From: Sideroxydans sp.
GTDB lineage: Bacteria; Pseudomonadota; Gammaproteobacteria; Burkholderiales; Gallionellaceae
Reading direction: 5' to 3'
Assembly: GCA_027310665.1 (NCBI GenBank)
Contig: DAIDAJ010000024.1
Span: forward strand, 81,607-120,678
DNA length: 39,072 bases
Under the pieces are notes generated by a model. The model did no database searches. It was not told the DNA's origin and saw only the letters and a program-made list of their open reading frames with translations. Of the stretch, positions 1 through 9,170 are shown one piece after another; the stretch's first letter is position 1, and every line of letters begins with the position of its first letter. The translations under genes were made by a program, and so were the position numbers.

Positions 1-1
1 G

Positions 2-439
2 CGGCAATACACGGAGAGAACCCTGTCGGCGCCTGAAAATGTATCGGGTTTTACGTTGCTGGAATTGCTGGTGGTGATGGTCATCATCGGCCTGCTGGCC
101 GGCTATGTCGGGCCGAAATATTTTGCCCAGGTCGGCAAATCGGAGATCAAGGTCGCACGCGCACAACTGGTCGCATTGGACAAGGCGCTCGACCAGTACC
201 GCCTTGATACCGGCCACTATCCGACAACGGACCAGGGCCTGGCTGCCCTGAATGCGGCACCTGCCAACGAACCCAAATGGGATGGGCCGTACCTGAAGAA
301 GGCCGTGCCGCCGGATCCGTGGGGGAATCCCTACCTTTACAAGATACCGGGCGAGCACGGCAGCGAATTCGACCTCTACTCCTACGGCAAGGACGGCCAG
401 CCCGGCGGAGAAGGCGAAGCGGCGGATATCTACAACTGA
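2..439 (+). CDS. gspG: Type II secretion major pseudopilin GspG (5' end outside window)
   Basis: This is the major pseudopilin, the subunit polymerised into the periplasmic pseudopilus of a type II secretion system. The reading frame is open to the left edge and no convincing start lies inside the window, so the N-terminus is missing. The prepilin-peptidase site is visible: Gly followed by FTLLELLVVMVIIGLL, with Glu at +5 and the usual hydrophobic helix. The C-terminal part has the family's features: YPTTDQGL, PPDPWGNPY, and the calcium-loop end DLYSYGKDGQPGGEGE. About 131 residues of mature protein fit the normal GspG length. Its stop lies 20 bases before gspF. Unlike the pseudopilins at 8289-9689, it has the complete GspG C-terminal signature, so it is the best candidate for the main fibre subunit. 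Identification is firm; only the start is unknown. Confidence 0.93.
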   Translation, partial: RQYTERTLSAPENVSGFTLLELLVVMVIIGLLAGYVGPKYFAQVGKSEIKVARAQLVALDKALDQYRLDTGHYPTTDQGLAALNAAPANEPKWDGPYLKKAVPPDPWGNPYLYKIPGEHGSEFDLYSYGKDGQPGGEGEAADIYN

Positions 440-459
440 TCTTCGCAAAGGAGACACCC

Positions 460-1650
460 ATGCACTTCGAAGTGAAGGCAGTGCGGGCCGGCAGCGATGT
501 CATAGCCATGTCGTTCGAAGCGGCCGATGTCAACGATGCGGCGGTCCAGGCGCAGGCCCAGGGGTACGATGTGCTGTCGGTGAAGGCGCGGCAGCGCTGG
601 CTTAAATGGCCGCAGGCTGGAGGCGCGCGGTTCTCGCTGATGCTGTTCAGCCAGGAGTTGAGGGCCCTGCTGGACGCGGGACTGACGCAGGTCGAAGCGC
701 TGGAGACCATGGTGGAAAAGGAACGCCACCCGCAGAACCGGAATATCCTGCAGCGCGTCATCGAAAGCCTGTATGAGGGGCATGCGCTTTCCCATGCCTT
801 GCAGCTGTTTCCCGAGATCTTTCCGCCGCTCTATATCGCGACGATTCATGCCAGCGAAAAGACCGGCGACCTGGACGAATCCCTTGCGCGCTATATCGAC
901 TACCAGTCTCGCATGGATATCGTTCGCAAGAAGATCGTCAGCGCCTCCATCTACCCGATGCTGCTGCTGGGTGCCGGTGCGCTGGTGACATTGTTCCTGA
1001 TGTTCTATGTGGTACCGAGATTCAGCCGGGTCTACGAGGATATTGGCAGCGAACTGCCGTTCTTCTCACGCATGCTGATGCAATGGGGGCAGATGCTGGA
1101 AGTGCACCGCACACTGGCGATGGCCGTGATTGCGGGCAGCGCGGCGGGAGCCGGCTTCCTGGTGACCCGGCAGGGTTTCCGGCAATGGGTGATGCGCGCC
1201 CTGTGGCGGATACCGGCGGTTGGCGAGCGCATCCGGGTATATCAGCTGGCGCGCTTTTACCGGACATTGGGAATGCTGCTGCGCGGCGGGATCCCCATCG
1301 TCAGCGCGCTGGAAATGGTCTCGGGCCTGCTCGAACCGGCCTTGCGCGGCCGGCTTGCCCAGGCATCCGACTGCATACGCGAGGGGCAGCCGATCTCTTA
1401 CGCCATGGAAACCTACGGCCTCACCACCGCAGTCGCACTGCGCCTGCTGCGTGTTGGCGAACATACCGGCGGCATGGGCGAGATGACGGAACGCATCGCC
1501 AATTTCTACGACGAGGAAATGGCGCGCTGGGTGGACTGGTTCACCCGCCTGTTCGAGCCGTTGCTGATGGCTTTCATCGGGCTGGTCATTGGCGTCATCG
1601 TGATCCTGATGTATTTCCCCATCTTTGAACTGGCCGGGAGTATCCAATGA
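460..1650 (+). CDS. gspF: Type II secretion inner-membrane platform protein GspF
   Basis: GspF/PilC-family platform protein that sits in the inner membrane and couples the cytoplasmic ATPase to pseudopilus assembly. The chosen ATG (MHFEVKAVRAG) is preceded by AAAGGAG and gives 396 residues, the usual family length; a longer in-frame extension runs back into gspG and is rejected. Two repeated T2SSF domains are visible, about residues 60-185 and 265-390, each with the conserved start (FSQELRALLDAG; FYRTLGMLLRGG). Hydrophobic segments lie near residues 165-188, 215-235 and 367-390. The stop overlaps the gspE start as ATGA, indicating translational coupling. GspF and PilC are not separable by sequence alone; GspF is chosen because of gspG next door. 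Confidence 0.93.
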   Translation: MHFEVKAVRAGSDVIAMSFEAADVNDAAVQAQAQGYDVLSVKARQRWLKWPQAGGARFSLMLFSQELRALLDAGLTQVEALETMVEKERHPQNRNILQRVIESLYEGHALSHALQLFPEIFPPLYIATIHASEKTGDLDESLARYIDYQSRMDIVRKKIVSASIYPMLLLGAGALVTLFLMFYVVPRFSRVYEDIGSELPFFSRMLMQWGQMLEVHRTLAMAVIAGSAAGAGFLVTRQGFRQWVMRALWRIPAVGERIRVYQLARFYRTLGMLLRGGIPIVSALEMVSGLLEPALRGRLAQASDCIREGQPISYAMETYGLTTAVALRLLRVGEHTGGMGEMTERIANFYDEEMARWVDWFTRLFEPLLMAFIGLVIGVIVILMYFPIFELAGSIQ

Positions 1651-3332
1651 ACATGCCCGAACAACTGGAGATGCCGGCCATCACGGCGGAACAGATACGG
1701 GCAGCGCGCGCGGAGTCGGCCCGGACACACCAGCCGGTGCGCAAGATACTGGAAGAGGGCATGGGCGCGCCATCGGAGCAGTTTACGGCGATGCTCGGGG
1801 CCGTCCTCCATTTTCCGGTGTTCAACATGGATGCGCTGTACCGCCTGGAACCGGCCTTCGATGCGATCTCGTTCGCCGAAGCGGCGGAGCATGAGTGCAT
1901 CGCCCTGCGCAATGGGGAAGACCGGTTGCTGGTGGTGTTCGGCGATCCGTTCGACGCCCGCCTGCAGGCATGGGTCGAAGAGCATGTGCAGCAGCAATTC
2001 GAGTGGTATCTGGCACACCCTTCAGACATCGCGGCCTATCTGACGCGGCACGAAGAAAGCATGCGCGCGATGGACAGCGTGATCGCCAGCAGCGGCAGTA
2101 CCGCGCGCAATGGACAGCGGGTCGACGACCTGTCGCTGAAGAGCATCGGCGAAGAGACCAGCACCGTGGTCAAGCTGGTGCACTCGACCCTGTACGATGC
2201 ACTGAACCTTGAAGCCAGCGACATCCATCTCGAGACCGGCCCTTCCGGCCTGATCATCAAGTACCGTATCGACGGCGTGCTGAATACCATGAGCACCGTC
2301 GAGGGTGTGGATCTCGCCGAGCAGGTCATCTCGCGCATCAAGATCATCTCCGAGCTGGATATCGCCGAGCGGCGCGTGCCGCAGGATGGCCGCTTCAAAG
2401 TCACCATACGCGGGCGCGAAGTCGACTTCCGCGTATCGATCATGCCCTGCATCTTCGGCGAAGACGCGGTGCTGCGCATACTCGACAAGAAGGCGCTTTC
2501 CGAACAGGCCAACGGCCTGCGCCTGGATTCGCTGGGCTTCGACGATGAGGCGATCGCCATGCTCCGCCAGCTGGCAAACGCGCCCTACGGCATGATGCTG
2601 GTCACGGGACCGACCGGCTCTGGCAAGACCACCACGCTCTACGGTGCGATCAGCGAGATCAACCGGGGCCAGGACAAGATCATCACCATCGAGGACCCGG
2701 TCGAATACCAGCTGCCCGGTGTGTTGCAGATCCCGGTCAACGAAAAGAAGGGGCTGACCTTTGCCCGCGGGTTGCGCTCCATACTCCGGCACGACCCCGA
2801 CAAGATCATGGTGGGCGAGATCCGCGATCCGGAAACCGCGCAGATCGCCATCCAGTCGGCGCTCACAGGGCACCTCGTGCTGACCACGGTGCATGCGAAC
2901 AACGTGTTCGACGTGATCGGGCGTTTCATGCATATGGGCGTCGATCTCTACAGCTTCGTCTCGGCGATCAACGGCATCCTCGCGCAGCGGCTCGTGCGCA
3001 TCAATTGTCCGCACTGCACCATCGCGGAGAAGCCGGATGCGCAATTGCTGCTCGCTTCGGGCATCGGCCTGGAGAACGACTTTGATTTTCGCACCGGGCG
3101 CGGCTGCGGCCAGTGCCGCGGCAGCGGTTTCAAGGGCCGCAAGGCCATTGCCGAGCTGCTGTACCTGAACGACGAGCTGCGCGAGATGATCGTGGCGCGC
3201 GAACCCATCCGCGTCCTGAAGGACCTGGCGCATCGCAACGGTACGCGCTTTCTGCGGGAAGCGGCGGTCAACCTGGTGCGCAACGGCGAAACGACTTTGC
3301 AGGAGATCAATCGTGTCACCTTTGTGGCGTGA
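1647..3332 (+). CDS. gspE: Secretion/pilus assembly ATPase GspE (GspE/PulE/PilB family)
   Basis: Cytoplasmic hexameric ATPase that powers pseudopilus extension. The 561-residue protein has an N-terminal GspE_N-type domain (about 1-150), then the AAA-like motor. The Walker A motif GPTGSGKT is at residues 321-328 (Lys327), followed by the aspartate-box region (IITIEDPVEYQ), Walker B-type IMVGEIRDPET with Glu391, and the His-box region LTGHLVLTTVHANN. A zinc-binding insert is marked by CPHC near residue 454 and CGQC near 487, typical of GspE/PilB and absent from retraction ATPases such as PilT. It begins on an ATGA overlap with gspF, and its 3' end overlaps the next gene by 20 bases. All catalytic motifs are intact. 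Confidence 0.95.
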   Translation: MNMPEQLEMPAITAEQIRAARAESARTHQPVRKILEEGMGAPSEQFTAMLGAVLHFPVFNMDALYRLEPAFDAISFAEAAEHECIALRNGEDRLLVVFGDPFDARLQAWVEEHVQQQFEWYLAHPSDIAAYLTRHEESMRAMDSVIASSGSTARNGQRVDDLSLKSIGEETSTVVKLVHSTLYDALNLEASDIHLETGPSGLIIKYRIDGVLNTMSTVEGVDLAEQVISRIKIISELDIAERRVPQDGRFKVTIRGREVDFRVSIMPCIFGEDAVLRILDKKALSEQANGLRLDSLGFDDEAIAMLRQLANAPYGMMLVTGPTGSGKTTTLYGAISEINRGQDKIITIEDPVEYQLPGVLQIPVNEKKGLTFARGLRSILRHDPDKIMVGEIRDPETAQIAIQSALTGHLVLTTVHANNVFDVIGRFMHMGVDLYSFVSAINGILAQRLVRINCPHCTIAEKPDAQLLLASGIGLENDFDFRTGRGCGQCRGSGFKGRKAIAELLYLNDELREMIVAREPIRVLKDLAHRNGTRFLREAAVNLVRNGETTLQEINRVTFVA

Positions 3333-4122
3333 CGAATTGCATATCACCCTGAGTCCCGACCACGCGGCGATGGTGCGTTTCGGCCGCGGGTTGCGTCCCG
3401 TGGTGACGGCGAGACGCGAGATCGCCTGCGCGCCCCCCGCGCTTGACGAGGCGCCGTGGACGAAAGCGATCGAGAGCTTGGAGGCTGGGCTGCACGGGAT
3501 TGCAGGCGGCAGATGCGACGTGCGGGTAGTGCTATCCAATCATTTCGTGCGCTATGCGCTTGTGCCGTGGAGCGAGCAGATCAGCGACCGGGAGGAGGAG
3601 CAGGCATTCGTCCGCCATTGTTTTGCCCAGACCTATGGCGAAAATGCGCAACGCTGGGCGGTGCGCATGAGCCCGTGCGGGTATGGGGAAACACAGGTCG
3701 CAAGCGCGATCGACCAGGCGCTGCTGGAAGGACTCGAACGCGTCTTCCGCTCGCACGGTGTGCGGCTGGTTTCGGTGCAGCCATTATTCACGACGCTGTT
3801 CAACCAATGGCGGCGCCAGCTGCCGCCTTCTGTCGTGTGGTTCGTCGTCGCCGAACCGGGAAGACTGTGCGTGTCGCGGTTGCAACACGGAGCCTGGCGC
3901 ACGTTGCGGGCAGTCAAGACGGGCGAAGACTGGCAGGAGACGCTGACGAGACTGCTGGAACGCGAGTACCTGATTTCCGAATCGGGCGCGGAACGCGGCG
4001 AGGTTTACCTGTGCGGGCCGGATGCTTCCGGGGAGGCCGATTTGCCGGGCTGGATGGTGCATCCGCTGCGGGCGGCCCCCGATACCGGCCGCGTTCCTGA
4101 AGTCATTTTGCAACGGGCATGA
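3313..4122 (+). CDS. PilM/GspL-like assembly protein
   Basis: A 269-residue protein with no obvious signal peptide or membrane segment, occupying the slot between the ATPase and the PilN-like gene where PilM (type IV pili) or the cytoplasmic part of GspL (type II secretion) is normally encoded. By family knowledge such proteins have an actin-like fold and dock the ATPase to the inner-membrane ring. The start is GTG at 3313 inside the gspE 3' end; an AGGAG seven bases upstream supports it, giving a 20-base overlap. The segment VVLSNHFVRYALVPW near residue 72 and the duplicated alpha/beta character fit a GspL/PilM-like fold. Sequence conservation is weak, so the assignment rests mostly on position in the operon. 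Confidence 0.6.
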   Translation: MSPLWRDELHITLSPDHAAMVRFGRGLRPVVTARREIACAPPALDEAPWTKAIESLEAGLHGIAGGRCDVRVVLSNHFVRYALVPWSEQISDREEEQAFVRHCFAQTYGENAQRWAVRMSPCGYGETQVASAIDQALLEGLERVFRSHGVRLVSVQPLFTTLFNQWRRQLPPSVVWFVVAEPGRLCVSRLQHGAWRTLRAVKTGEDWQETLTRLLEREYLISESGAERGEVYLCGPDASGEADLPGWMVHPLRAAPDTGRVPEVILQRA

Positions 4123-4134
4123 GCGAGTAAAGCG

Positions 4135-4662
4135 ATGCGTCCATTATTCCTCGATTACCGGCGTGACGACCCTGCCCAGCACCGGGTCGGTCTTCTGGTG
4201 CTGGCGCTGGAAATGGCAGGTGTCGTGGCGATGGGTATCAGCTACTACAGCCTGTCCGCGCAGGCTGTCCGTCTCGAAGACCAGGTCGCGAAAGTCGAGC
4301 ATAAGCTGCATCCGGGACGTTCGGGCGCGAAAGCATCGGTCGCCGATACCCAGCAGGCCGGGGCGGAGATCAAGGTGGCCAACGATGTGATCATGCAATT
4401 GAGCATGCCCTGGAACGAGCTGTTCAACGCGCTGGAAGAGGCGAACAGCAGCAACATCGCGTTATTGGGCATAGAGCCGAATGCCGCCAAGCGGCTGGTC
4501 CGGGTCAGCGGCGAGGCCAAGAATTCCGCCGCGCTGTTCGCGTACATACGCATCCTGCAGGCAAGCAAGTCGATGTCGGGCGTATACCTCAAGCACCAGC
4601 AAGTGCAGGAACAGAATCCCGAAAAACCGATACGTTTCACGCTGGACGCATCATGGATATGA
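4135..4662 (+). CDS. PilN-like inner-membrane assembly protein
   Basis: A 175-residue bitopic protein: short cytoplasmic N-terminus (about residues 1-15), one hydrophobic helix (about 16-40), a helical stretch likely to form a coiled coil (about 42-75), and a small periplasmic domain. This is the PilN plan; the segment from MPWNELFNALEEA to ALLGIEPNA resembles the PilN/fimbrial-assembly domain. Family knowledge places it as partner of the PilM-like protein on the cytoplasmic face and the PilO-like protein in the periplasm. It follows the PilM-like gene by 12 bases and overlaps the next gene. In a canonical type II system this position would hold the C-terminal part of GspL, so the operon is pilus-like here. 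Confidence 0.65.
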   Translation: MRPLFLDYRRDDPAQHRVGLLVLALEMAGVVAMGISYYSLSAQAVRLEDQVAKVEHKLHPGRSGAKASVADTQQAGAEIKVANDVIMQLSMPWNELFNALEEANSSNIALLGIEPNAAKRLVRVSGEAKNSAALFAYIRILQASKSMSGVYLKHQQVQEQNPEKPIRFTLDASWI

Positions 4663-5222
4663 CATCGATCAGGATCGCCAGATGGCATATGCGGCGCTGG
4701 ATGGCGCGCATGACGTGGTCGTGGCTGGCGGCCGGAGGCCTGCTCGCGTTCGGTGCCGGTTTCTATCTTTCGATGCTCGGCCCGGTGCTGGATGACCTGG
4801 ACGCCATGGATCACAGGCTGCTTGTACTGCGGGAAGAGGCGCGCTCGGCGGAGCATGCCGGCACGAAACTGACGCAACTCGCGACGCCAGGCCAACTGGT
4901 GGCGTTCTACAAATACTTTCCCTCCGAGCGCAGCATACCCGACTGGATAGAGAAGATCTCCGCCGCCGCTGCCAGGAACAAATTGAACCTGCGCCAGGGC
5001 GAGTACCAGGTCATCCGCGACAAGAACAGCAAGTTGCTGCTCTACCAGGTGATGCTGCCCGTGAAGGGAACCTATCCGAACCTGCGCGGATTCATCGACG
5101 AAGTGCTGACGGAAGTTCCTATCGCATCGCTCGACAACGTGAAATTCGAACGCCAGAAGATTGGCGACGAAGCGCTCGTCTCCACTGTCATGCTCACCCT
5201 GCACCTGGGGAGCGAATCATGA
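4653..5222 (+). CDS. PilO-like inner-membrane assembly protein
   Basis: A 189-residue bitopic protein with a basic N-terminus rich in Arg and Trp, one transmembrane helix at about residues 23-43, a helical periplasmic stretch and a compact C-terminal domain. This matches PilO/GspM, which pairs with PilN/GspL in the inner-membrane ring. Two starts are possible: ATG at 4653 or ATG at 4659, the latter forming an ATGA overlap with the upstream stop; the protein differs by two residues. The motif IPDWIEKISAAAARNKL followed by a beta-rich part resembles PilO. The 3' end overlaps the next gene by four bases. Confidence 0.65.
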   Translation: MDMTSIRIARWHMRRWMARMTWSWLAAGGLLAFGAGFYLSMLGPVLDDLDAMDHRLLVLREEARSAEHAGTKLTQLATPGQLVAFYKYFPSERSIPDWIEKISAAAARNKLNLRQGEYQVIRDKNSKLLLYQVMLPVKGTYPNLRGFIDEVLTEVPIASLDNVKFERQKIGDEALVSTVMLTLHLGSES

Positions 5223-5725
5223 GGTTGCAGTCAATTGGACCGTGGCTGCTGGCGACGCCATTGCTGGTCCTGGCCAGCTTGCCTGTTGGCGCACAGGAAG
5301 GCGATATCGATACGCCTTCCCTCAAGTTGAAGCAGGCAGCGGGGGAAAAAGCGGATTCTGCTCAAGTTGCCGGGATGGACAAGATCGGCAAGCGTTCCAA
5401 GGCGGAACACAAGACCGTCGACATCTTCAAGGGCAAATCCTGGTATGTGGCGCCACCCAAACCCAAGCCGGTTCCGCCGCCTCCACCACCACCGCCGCCA
5501 CCGCCGACTGCACCACCCATGCCTTATGCCTTCATGGGCAGCTTTCAGGGGAAGGACGGGCGAATGATCATCTTCCTGACCAGAGGCGACCAGGTATTTT
5601 CCGTCTCGCCCGGCGATGTGCTTGAAGGCATCTACCGTGTGGAAGGCATCGCGTCGGGCCAGCTTGTTCTGATCTACCTGCCGCTGAATATCCAGCAAAC
5701 AATCATAATCGGGGAGCCATCATGA
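5219..5725 (+). CDS. PilP-like periplasmic protein with polyproline linker
   Basis: A 168-residue exported protein with a Sec signal peptide ending near residue 24 (PVGA|QE; no lipobox Cys). It has a charged helical stretch, then a run of eleven prolines around residues 85-96, and a small C-terminal beta domain (about 102-168; PYAFMGSFQGKDG). In type IV pili, PilP occupies this place and bridges the PilN/PilO ring to the secretin; GspC does so in type II systems. The beta domain (IFLTRGDQVFSVSPGDVLEGIYRVEGI) resembles the PilP/GspC HR domain. The gene overlaps its neighbours by four bases on each side. The long proline run presumably spans the periplasm and should make translation dependent on EF-P. 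Confidence 0.65.
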   Translation: MRLQSIGPWLLATPLLVLASLPVGAQEGDIDTPSLKLKQAAGEKADSAQVAGMDKIGKRSKAEHKTVDIFKGKSWYVAPPKPKPVPPPPPPPPPPPTAPPMPYAFMGSFQGKDGRMIIFLTRGDQVFSVSPGDVLEGIYRVEGIASGQLVLIYLPLNIQQTIIIGEPS

Positions 5726-8292
5726 CGATCAATTTCAGGACTGTATGGTGGCTGTCGATGCTGATGGCAACGTTGCTCATAGGCTGTGCCGATCAAAATC
5801 TTAAGGTGCTGGACTTGAAGGACGAAGGGCATATCGAGGACGGATTGACTAAACTTAAACAACAGGAACGTGACCATCCCGGTGAAATGGACTATCGCGC
5901 GGACTACATACGGGAGAGGGATCGTGCCGTGAATCACCTGTTGCTGTCGGGTGACCGTTCGCGCGACCAGGGGCGCGACACCGAGGCGTATGCCTACTAC
6001 AGGCGCGTGCTGGCGATCGACAAGGACAACTCGCGTGCAAGGGACGGTGCGACGCAGATCGAGGCGTCAAAGCGCCACGAGGCGATATTGGCGGAAGCGA
6101 ACACCCTGTTCGACAAGGGGGACCTGGACGCAGCACAGAACAGGTTGCGCTCCATATTCATCGAGGACCCTCAGAATTCCAAAGCACTCGCCCTGCGCCG
6201 CCAGATCGAGGACAAGCAGGCCATGAATACGCAGATGCTCGTGCCGACATTGAAATCCAGGTTCCGGCAGCCCGTCTCGCTGCAATTCAGGGATGCCAAC
6301 CTGAAGATGGTGTTCGAGGCGCTTTCGCGCACCAGCGGCATCAACATCCTGCTGGACCGGGACATGAAAAGTGATCTCAAGACCAGCATCTTTGTGAGAG
6401 ATGCTTCGGTGGAGGACACCCTGGACCTGATCCTGATGCAGAACCAGCTGGAAAAGAAAGTGCTCAACGACAGCACGGTGTTCATCTATCCCAATACGCC
6501 GGCCAAGATCAAGGAATACCAGGACATGGTCGTACGCACCTTTCACCTGACCAACGCCGATGCCAAACAGATGCAGACCATGATCAAGACGATGTTGAAG
6601 ACGAAGGACACCTTCGTCCATGAAAAGAACAACTCGCTGGTCATACGCGACACGCCGGAAGCCGTTCAGATGGCGGAAAAGCTGATCGCATCCCAGGACA
6701 TCAACGAACCCGAGGTGATGCTTGAGGTGGAGGTACTGGAAGTGCTGCATTCGCGCTTGACCCAACTCGGCATCAATTGGCCGAACCAGCTCGGGCTCAC
6801 GGTAACGTCTTTGCCGGCGGTATCCACCGCAACGACCACCGCGGGAGGCGCCGTGGTGACAACGAACACCCCGGCGGTGCCGCTGACCGTGAACGGACTG
6901 CGGGGTATCAACGGGAGCGCGATCAACGTCTCCCCGCTTTCCATGGCACTCGATCTGCGTAAGGAACTGGGTGACAGCAATCTGCTGGCCAGCCCGCGCA
7001 TCCGCGTGAAGCAACATGAAAAGGCCAAGATCATGATCGGCGACCGGGTACCGGTCATCACCAATTCGGTGACGCCGATAGCCACCGGAACGCCGGTGGT
7101 GACCGGCAGCGTGCAGTATCTGGATGTCGGCCTGAAGCTGGAGGTGGAACCGGATATCCACATGGACGGCGAAGTGGCCATCAAGACCTTTCTCGAGGTG
7201 AGCAATATCGCCAACCAGGTGACCAACGCCGCCTCCGGCAGCGTCGCCTACCAGATCGGCACGCGCAACGTGACCACCGTACTGCGCCTCAAGGATGGCG
7301 AGACGCAGGTGCTGGCAGGGCTGATCAACGACGAGGACCGCAAGACGTCCGCCAGCGTGCCGGGGCTTGGCGATCTGCCATTGATCGGGAGATTGTTCGG
7401 CAGCAACGGCGAAGACAAGCGCAAGACTGAGATCATTCTGTCCATCACGCCGCACATCATCCGCAATATCCAGCGCCCCGATGTCGATCTGGCGGAATTC
7501 TGGTCGGGGACGGACGATACGCTGCGCAGGAAGCCGCTATCGCTGGAAGCCGTGGGCATGGTCAAGAGCGGAACGGGGACGGTGGCTGCGATCCAGCCTG
7601 GCTTGCCCCAGGCTCCGCTTGTCGCAGCGGTTGCACTGCAACCGACGGTGGCCCCGATACCGGGCGCGGCGGCAGCCCCCCCCAATCCGACCCTGGCGGC
7701 AGTCAGCGCGCCTGTGGCGGCAGGCGCTCCGGCCGTGCCTTCCGTTTCTCGCAATGCAGCTGTCGCGGCCCCGCCTGCAACGGCACCTGTTGCGGGTGCA
7801 GTGGCGGTGCCTGCTCCGCTGGTCGCGGTGCCGCTCGTGCCCGGCAGGCTTCCGCCGGGCATGAAGCCGGCCATGGCGCCGCTGATGATCTCCTGGCAAG
7901 GCGCATCCCAGGCAAAAGTGGGTGATCAGGTCAAGGTCGTGGTTTACGCACAGACCGGCGCGAGAGTCGTCGACGCCTCACTCAAGGTGTCATACGACCC
8001 GGCGGCACTCGAAGTCGTTGACGTGTCGGAGGGGGATTTCCTGAAAGGGAATAACGCGCAGACCGTGTTCAACAGCAACGTGGACCAGTCAGGCGGGCAG
8101 GTCTCGGTCGACATCTCCCAACCCGGGCAGGAAGGGGGCTCGGGACGCGGCAGCCTGGCCGTGCTGACTTTCAGGGCGATCGCAGCCGTTCCGCAGGCAC
8201 CGATCACGGTATCGGGGACTGCCATGAACGCCGCAGGCGATTCGTTGCAGGTCAGCCTGCCCGCACCGCACAATGTCGCGTTGCTGCCATGA
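5722..8292 (+). CDS. Outer-membrane secretin lipoprotein with C-terminal cohesin-like domain
   Basis: An 856-residue secretin, the outer-membrane channel of the system. The N-terminus has a lipoprotein signal ending LIGC (Cys22). A TPR-like helical region follows (about 30-165), then N0/N1-type secretin domains (about 175-330) and the secretin core (about 335-585) with the signature [15 protein letters not shown]. An Ala/Pro-rich linker (about 620-710) leads to a cohesin-like beta-sandwich (about 720-850) with the pattern [13 protein letters not shown] ... [12 protein letters not shown] ... [10 protein letters not shown]. The short N-domain array is closer to PilQ/MshL-type secretins than to GspD. 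ATGA-type overlaps link both ends to neighbours. The cohesin-like module is the odd part: it could hold substrate, peptidoglycan or a partner at the exit. GspD/PilQ/MshL naming is left open. Confidence 0.88.
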   Translation: MTINFRTVWWLSMLMATLLIGCADQNLKVLDLKDEGHIEDGLTKLKQQERDHPGEMDYRADYIRERDRAVNHLLLSGDRSRDQGRDTEAYAYYRRVLAIDKDNSRARDGATQIEASKRHEAILAEANTLFDKGDLDAAQNRLRSIFIEDPQNSKALALRRQIEDKQAMNTQMLVPTLKSRFRQPVSLQFRDANLKMVFEALSRTSGINILLDRDMKSDLKTSIFVRDASVEDTLDLILMQNQLEKKVLNDSTVFIYPNTPAKIKEYQDMVVRTFHLTNADAKQMQTMIKTMLKTKDTFVHEKNNSLVIRDTPEAVQMAEKLIASQDINEPEVMLEVEVLEVLHSRLTQLGINWPNQLGLTVTSLPAVSTATTTAGGAVVTTNTPAVPLTVNGLRGINGSAINVSPLSMALDLRKELGDSNLLASPRIRVKQHEKAKIMIGDRVPVITNSVTPIATGTPVVTGSVQYLDVGLKLEVEPDIHMDGEVAIKTFLEVSNIANQVTNAASGSVAYQIGTRNVTTVLRLKDGETQVLAGLINDEDRKTSASVPGLGDLPLIGRLFGSNGEDKRKTEIILSITPHIIRNIQRPDVDLAEFWSGTDDTLRRKPLSLEAVGMVKSGTGTVAAIQPGLPQAPLVAAVALQPTVAPIPGAAAAPPNPTLAAVSAPVAAGAPAVPSVSRNAAVAAPPATAPVAGAVAVPAPLVAVPLVPGRLPPGMKPAMAPLMISWQGASQAKVGDQVKVVVYAQTGARVVDASLKVSYDPAALEVVDVSEGDFLKGNNAQTVFNSNVDQSGGQVSVDISQPGQEGGSGRGSLAVLTFRAIAAVPQAPITVSGTAMNAAGDSLQVSLPAPHNVALLP

Positions 8293-8780
8293 ACACCGCG
8301 CGCATCGCCGGTTCGGGAGGATTCACCCTGATCGAACTGGTGGTGACGCTGGCGATACTCGCGCTGCTTTCCACAATCGCACTGCCCATGGCCGAACTGG
8401 CCGTGCAGCGCGGCAAGGAGCAGGAACTGCGCACCGCGCTGCGCCAGATCAGGGATGCCATCGACGCCTACAAAGAGGCCTACGAGGAAGGGCACATCAT
8501 CAGGAAAGTGGGCGAATCGGGCTACCCGCCGACACTTGATATCCTGGTGCAGGGCGTGAACGACGCCCAAAGCCAAGCCGCCGACCGCAAGTTGTATTTC
8601 CTGCGCCACCTGCCGCGGAATCCGTTCGTGCACGACAGCACCCTCCCGGCAGCGGGAACCTGGGGCAAGCGCAGCTATGTGAGCAGTGCCGACGACCCGC
8701 AGGAGGGGGACGACGTGTTCGATGTTTATGTGCCGGTTTCAGGAACGGGAATAAACGGCGTCCCCTACCGGGAGTGGTGA
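8289..8780 (+). CDS. Type II secretion-like pseudopilin (GspG-like)
   Basis: A 163-residue pseudopilin with a short basic leader and the cleavage site [16 protein letters not shown], Glu at +5, followed by the standard hydrophobic helix and an amphipathic helix ([20 protein letters not shown]). The C-terminal domain lacks the full GspG calcium-loop signature but retains the GspG-like RHLPRNPF element and ends PYREW, close to the end of the next pseudopilin (AYKEW). This common ending suggests tandem duplication. It starts on an ATGA overlap with the secretin stop. Likely a minor or alternative pseudopilus subunit of the same machine. Confidence 0.85.
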   Translation: MNTARIAGSGGFTLIELVVTLAILALLSTIALPMAELAVQRGKEQELRTALRQIRDAIDAYKEAYEEGHIIRKVGESGYPPTLDILVQGVNDAQSQAADRKLYFLRHLPRNPFVHDSTLPAAGTWGKRSYVSSADDPQEGDDVFDVYVPVSGTGINGVPYREW

Positions 8781-8781
8781 A

Positions 8782-9168
8782 ATGACAGCGGTGCGGCGCA
8801 AAGGACAGGGTTTCACGCTGATCGAACTGATCGTGGTGATGCTGATCATCGCCATGCTGGCGACGCTGGCCGTCCCCAGGTATTTCGGCAGCGTGCAGAA
8901 ATCCAGGGACGCCGTGCTGAAGGAGAATCTGGCGCTGATGAGGGGCGCGCTGGACAAGTATTACGGCGACAACGACAAGTATCCCGCGGCACTGGAAGAT
9001 CTCGTGAGCCACAAATATCTGCGCAGCATACCGCCAGATCCGTTGACCGACAGCGCGAAGACCTGGGTCACGGTTCCGCCGGATGATCCCGACAAAGGCG
9101 GCGTTTACGATGTGCACAGCGGCGCGGAAGGGAATGCGGCCGACGGTACGGCATACAAGGAGTGGTAG
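8782..9168 (+). CDS. Type II secretion-like pseudopilin (GspG-like, short)
   Basis: A 128-residue pseudopilin. The leader MTAVRRKGQG is followed by FTLIELIVVMLIIAML with Glu at +5. The region DKYPAALEDLV ... IPPDPLTDSAKTW resembles GspG, and the acidic end (HSGAEGNAADGTAYKEW) resembles the GspG calcium-loop tail, so this could be a second structural subunit beside the gspG at the left edge. One base separates it from the upstream stop. It shares its ending with the preceding pseudopilin, pointing to duplication and divergence within the operon. Confidence 0.87.
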   Translation: MTAVRRKGQGFTLIELIVVMLIIAMLATLAVPRYFGSVQKSRDAVLKENLALMRGALDKYYGDNDKYPAALEDLVSHKYLRSIPPDPLTDSAKTWVTVPPDDPDKGGVYDVHSGAEGNAADGTAYKEW

Positions 9169-9170
9169 CG

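Noticed and set aside
2022..3539. A 505-codon open frame on the - strand
   Set aside because: Antisense to gspE and the start of the PilM-like gene; no recognisable domain.
5470..5505. CCG/CCA run as a phase-variable microsatellite
   Set aside because: Codons are mixed (CCG, CCA, CCT), so there is no uniform repeat unit likely to slip and no frame change is seen.
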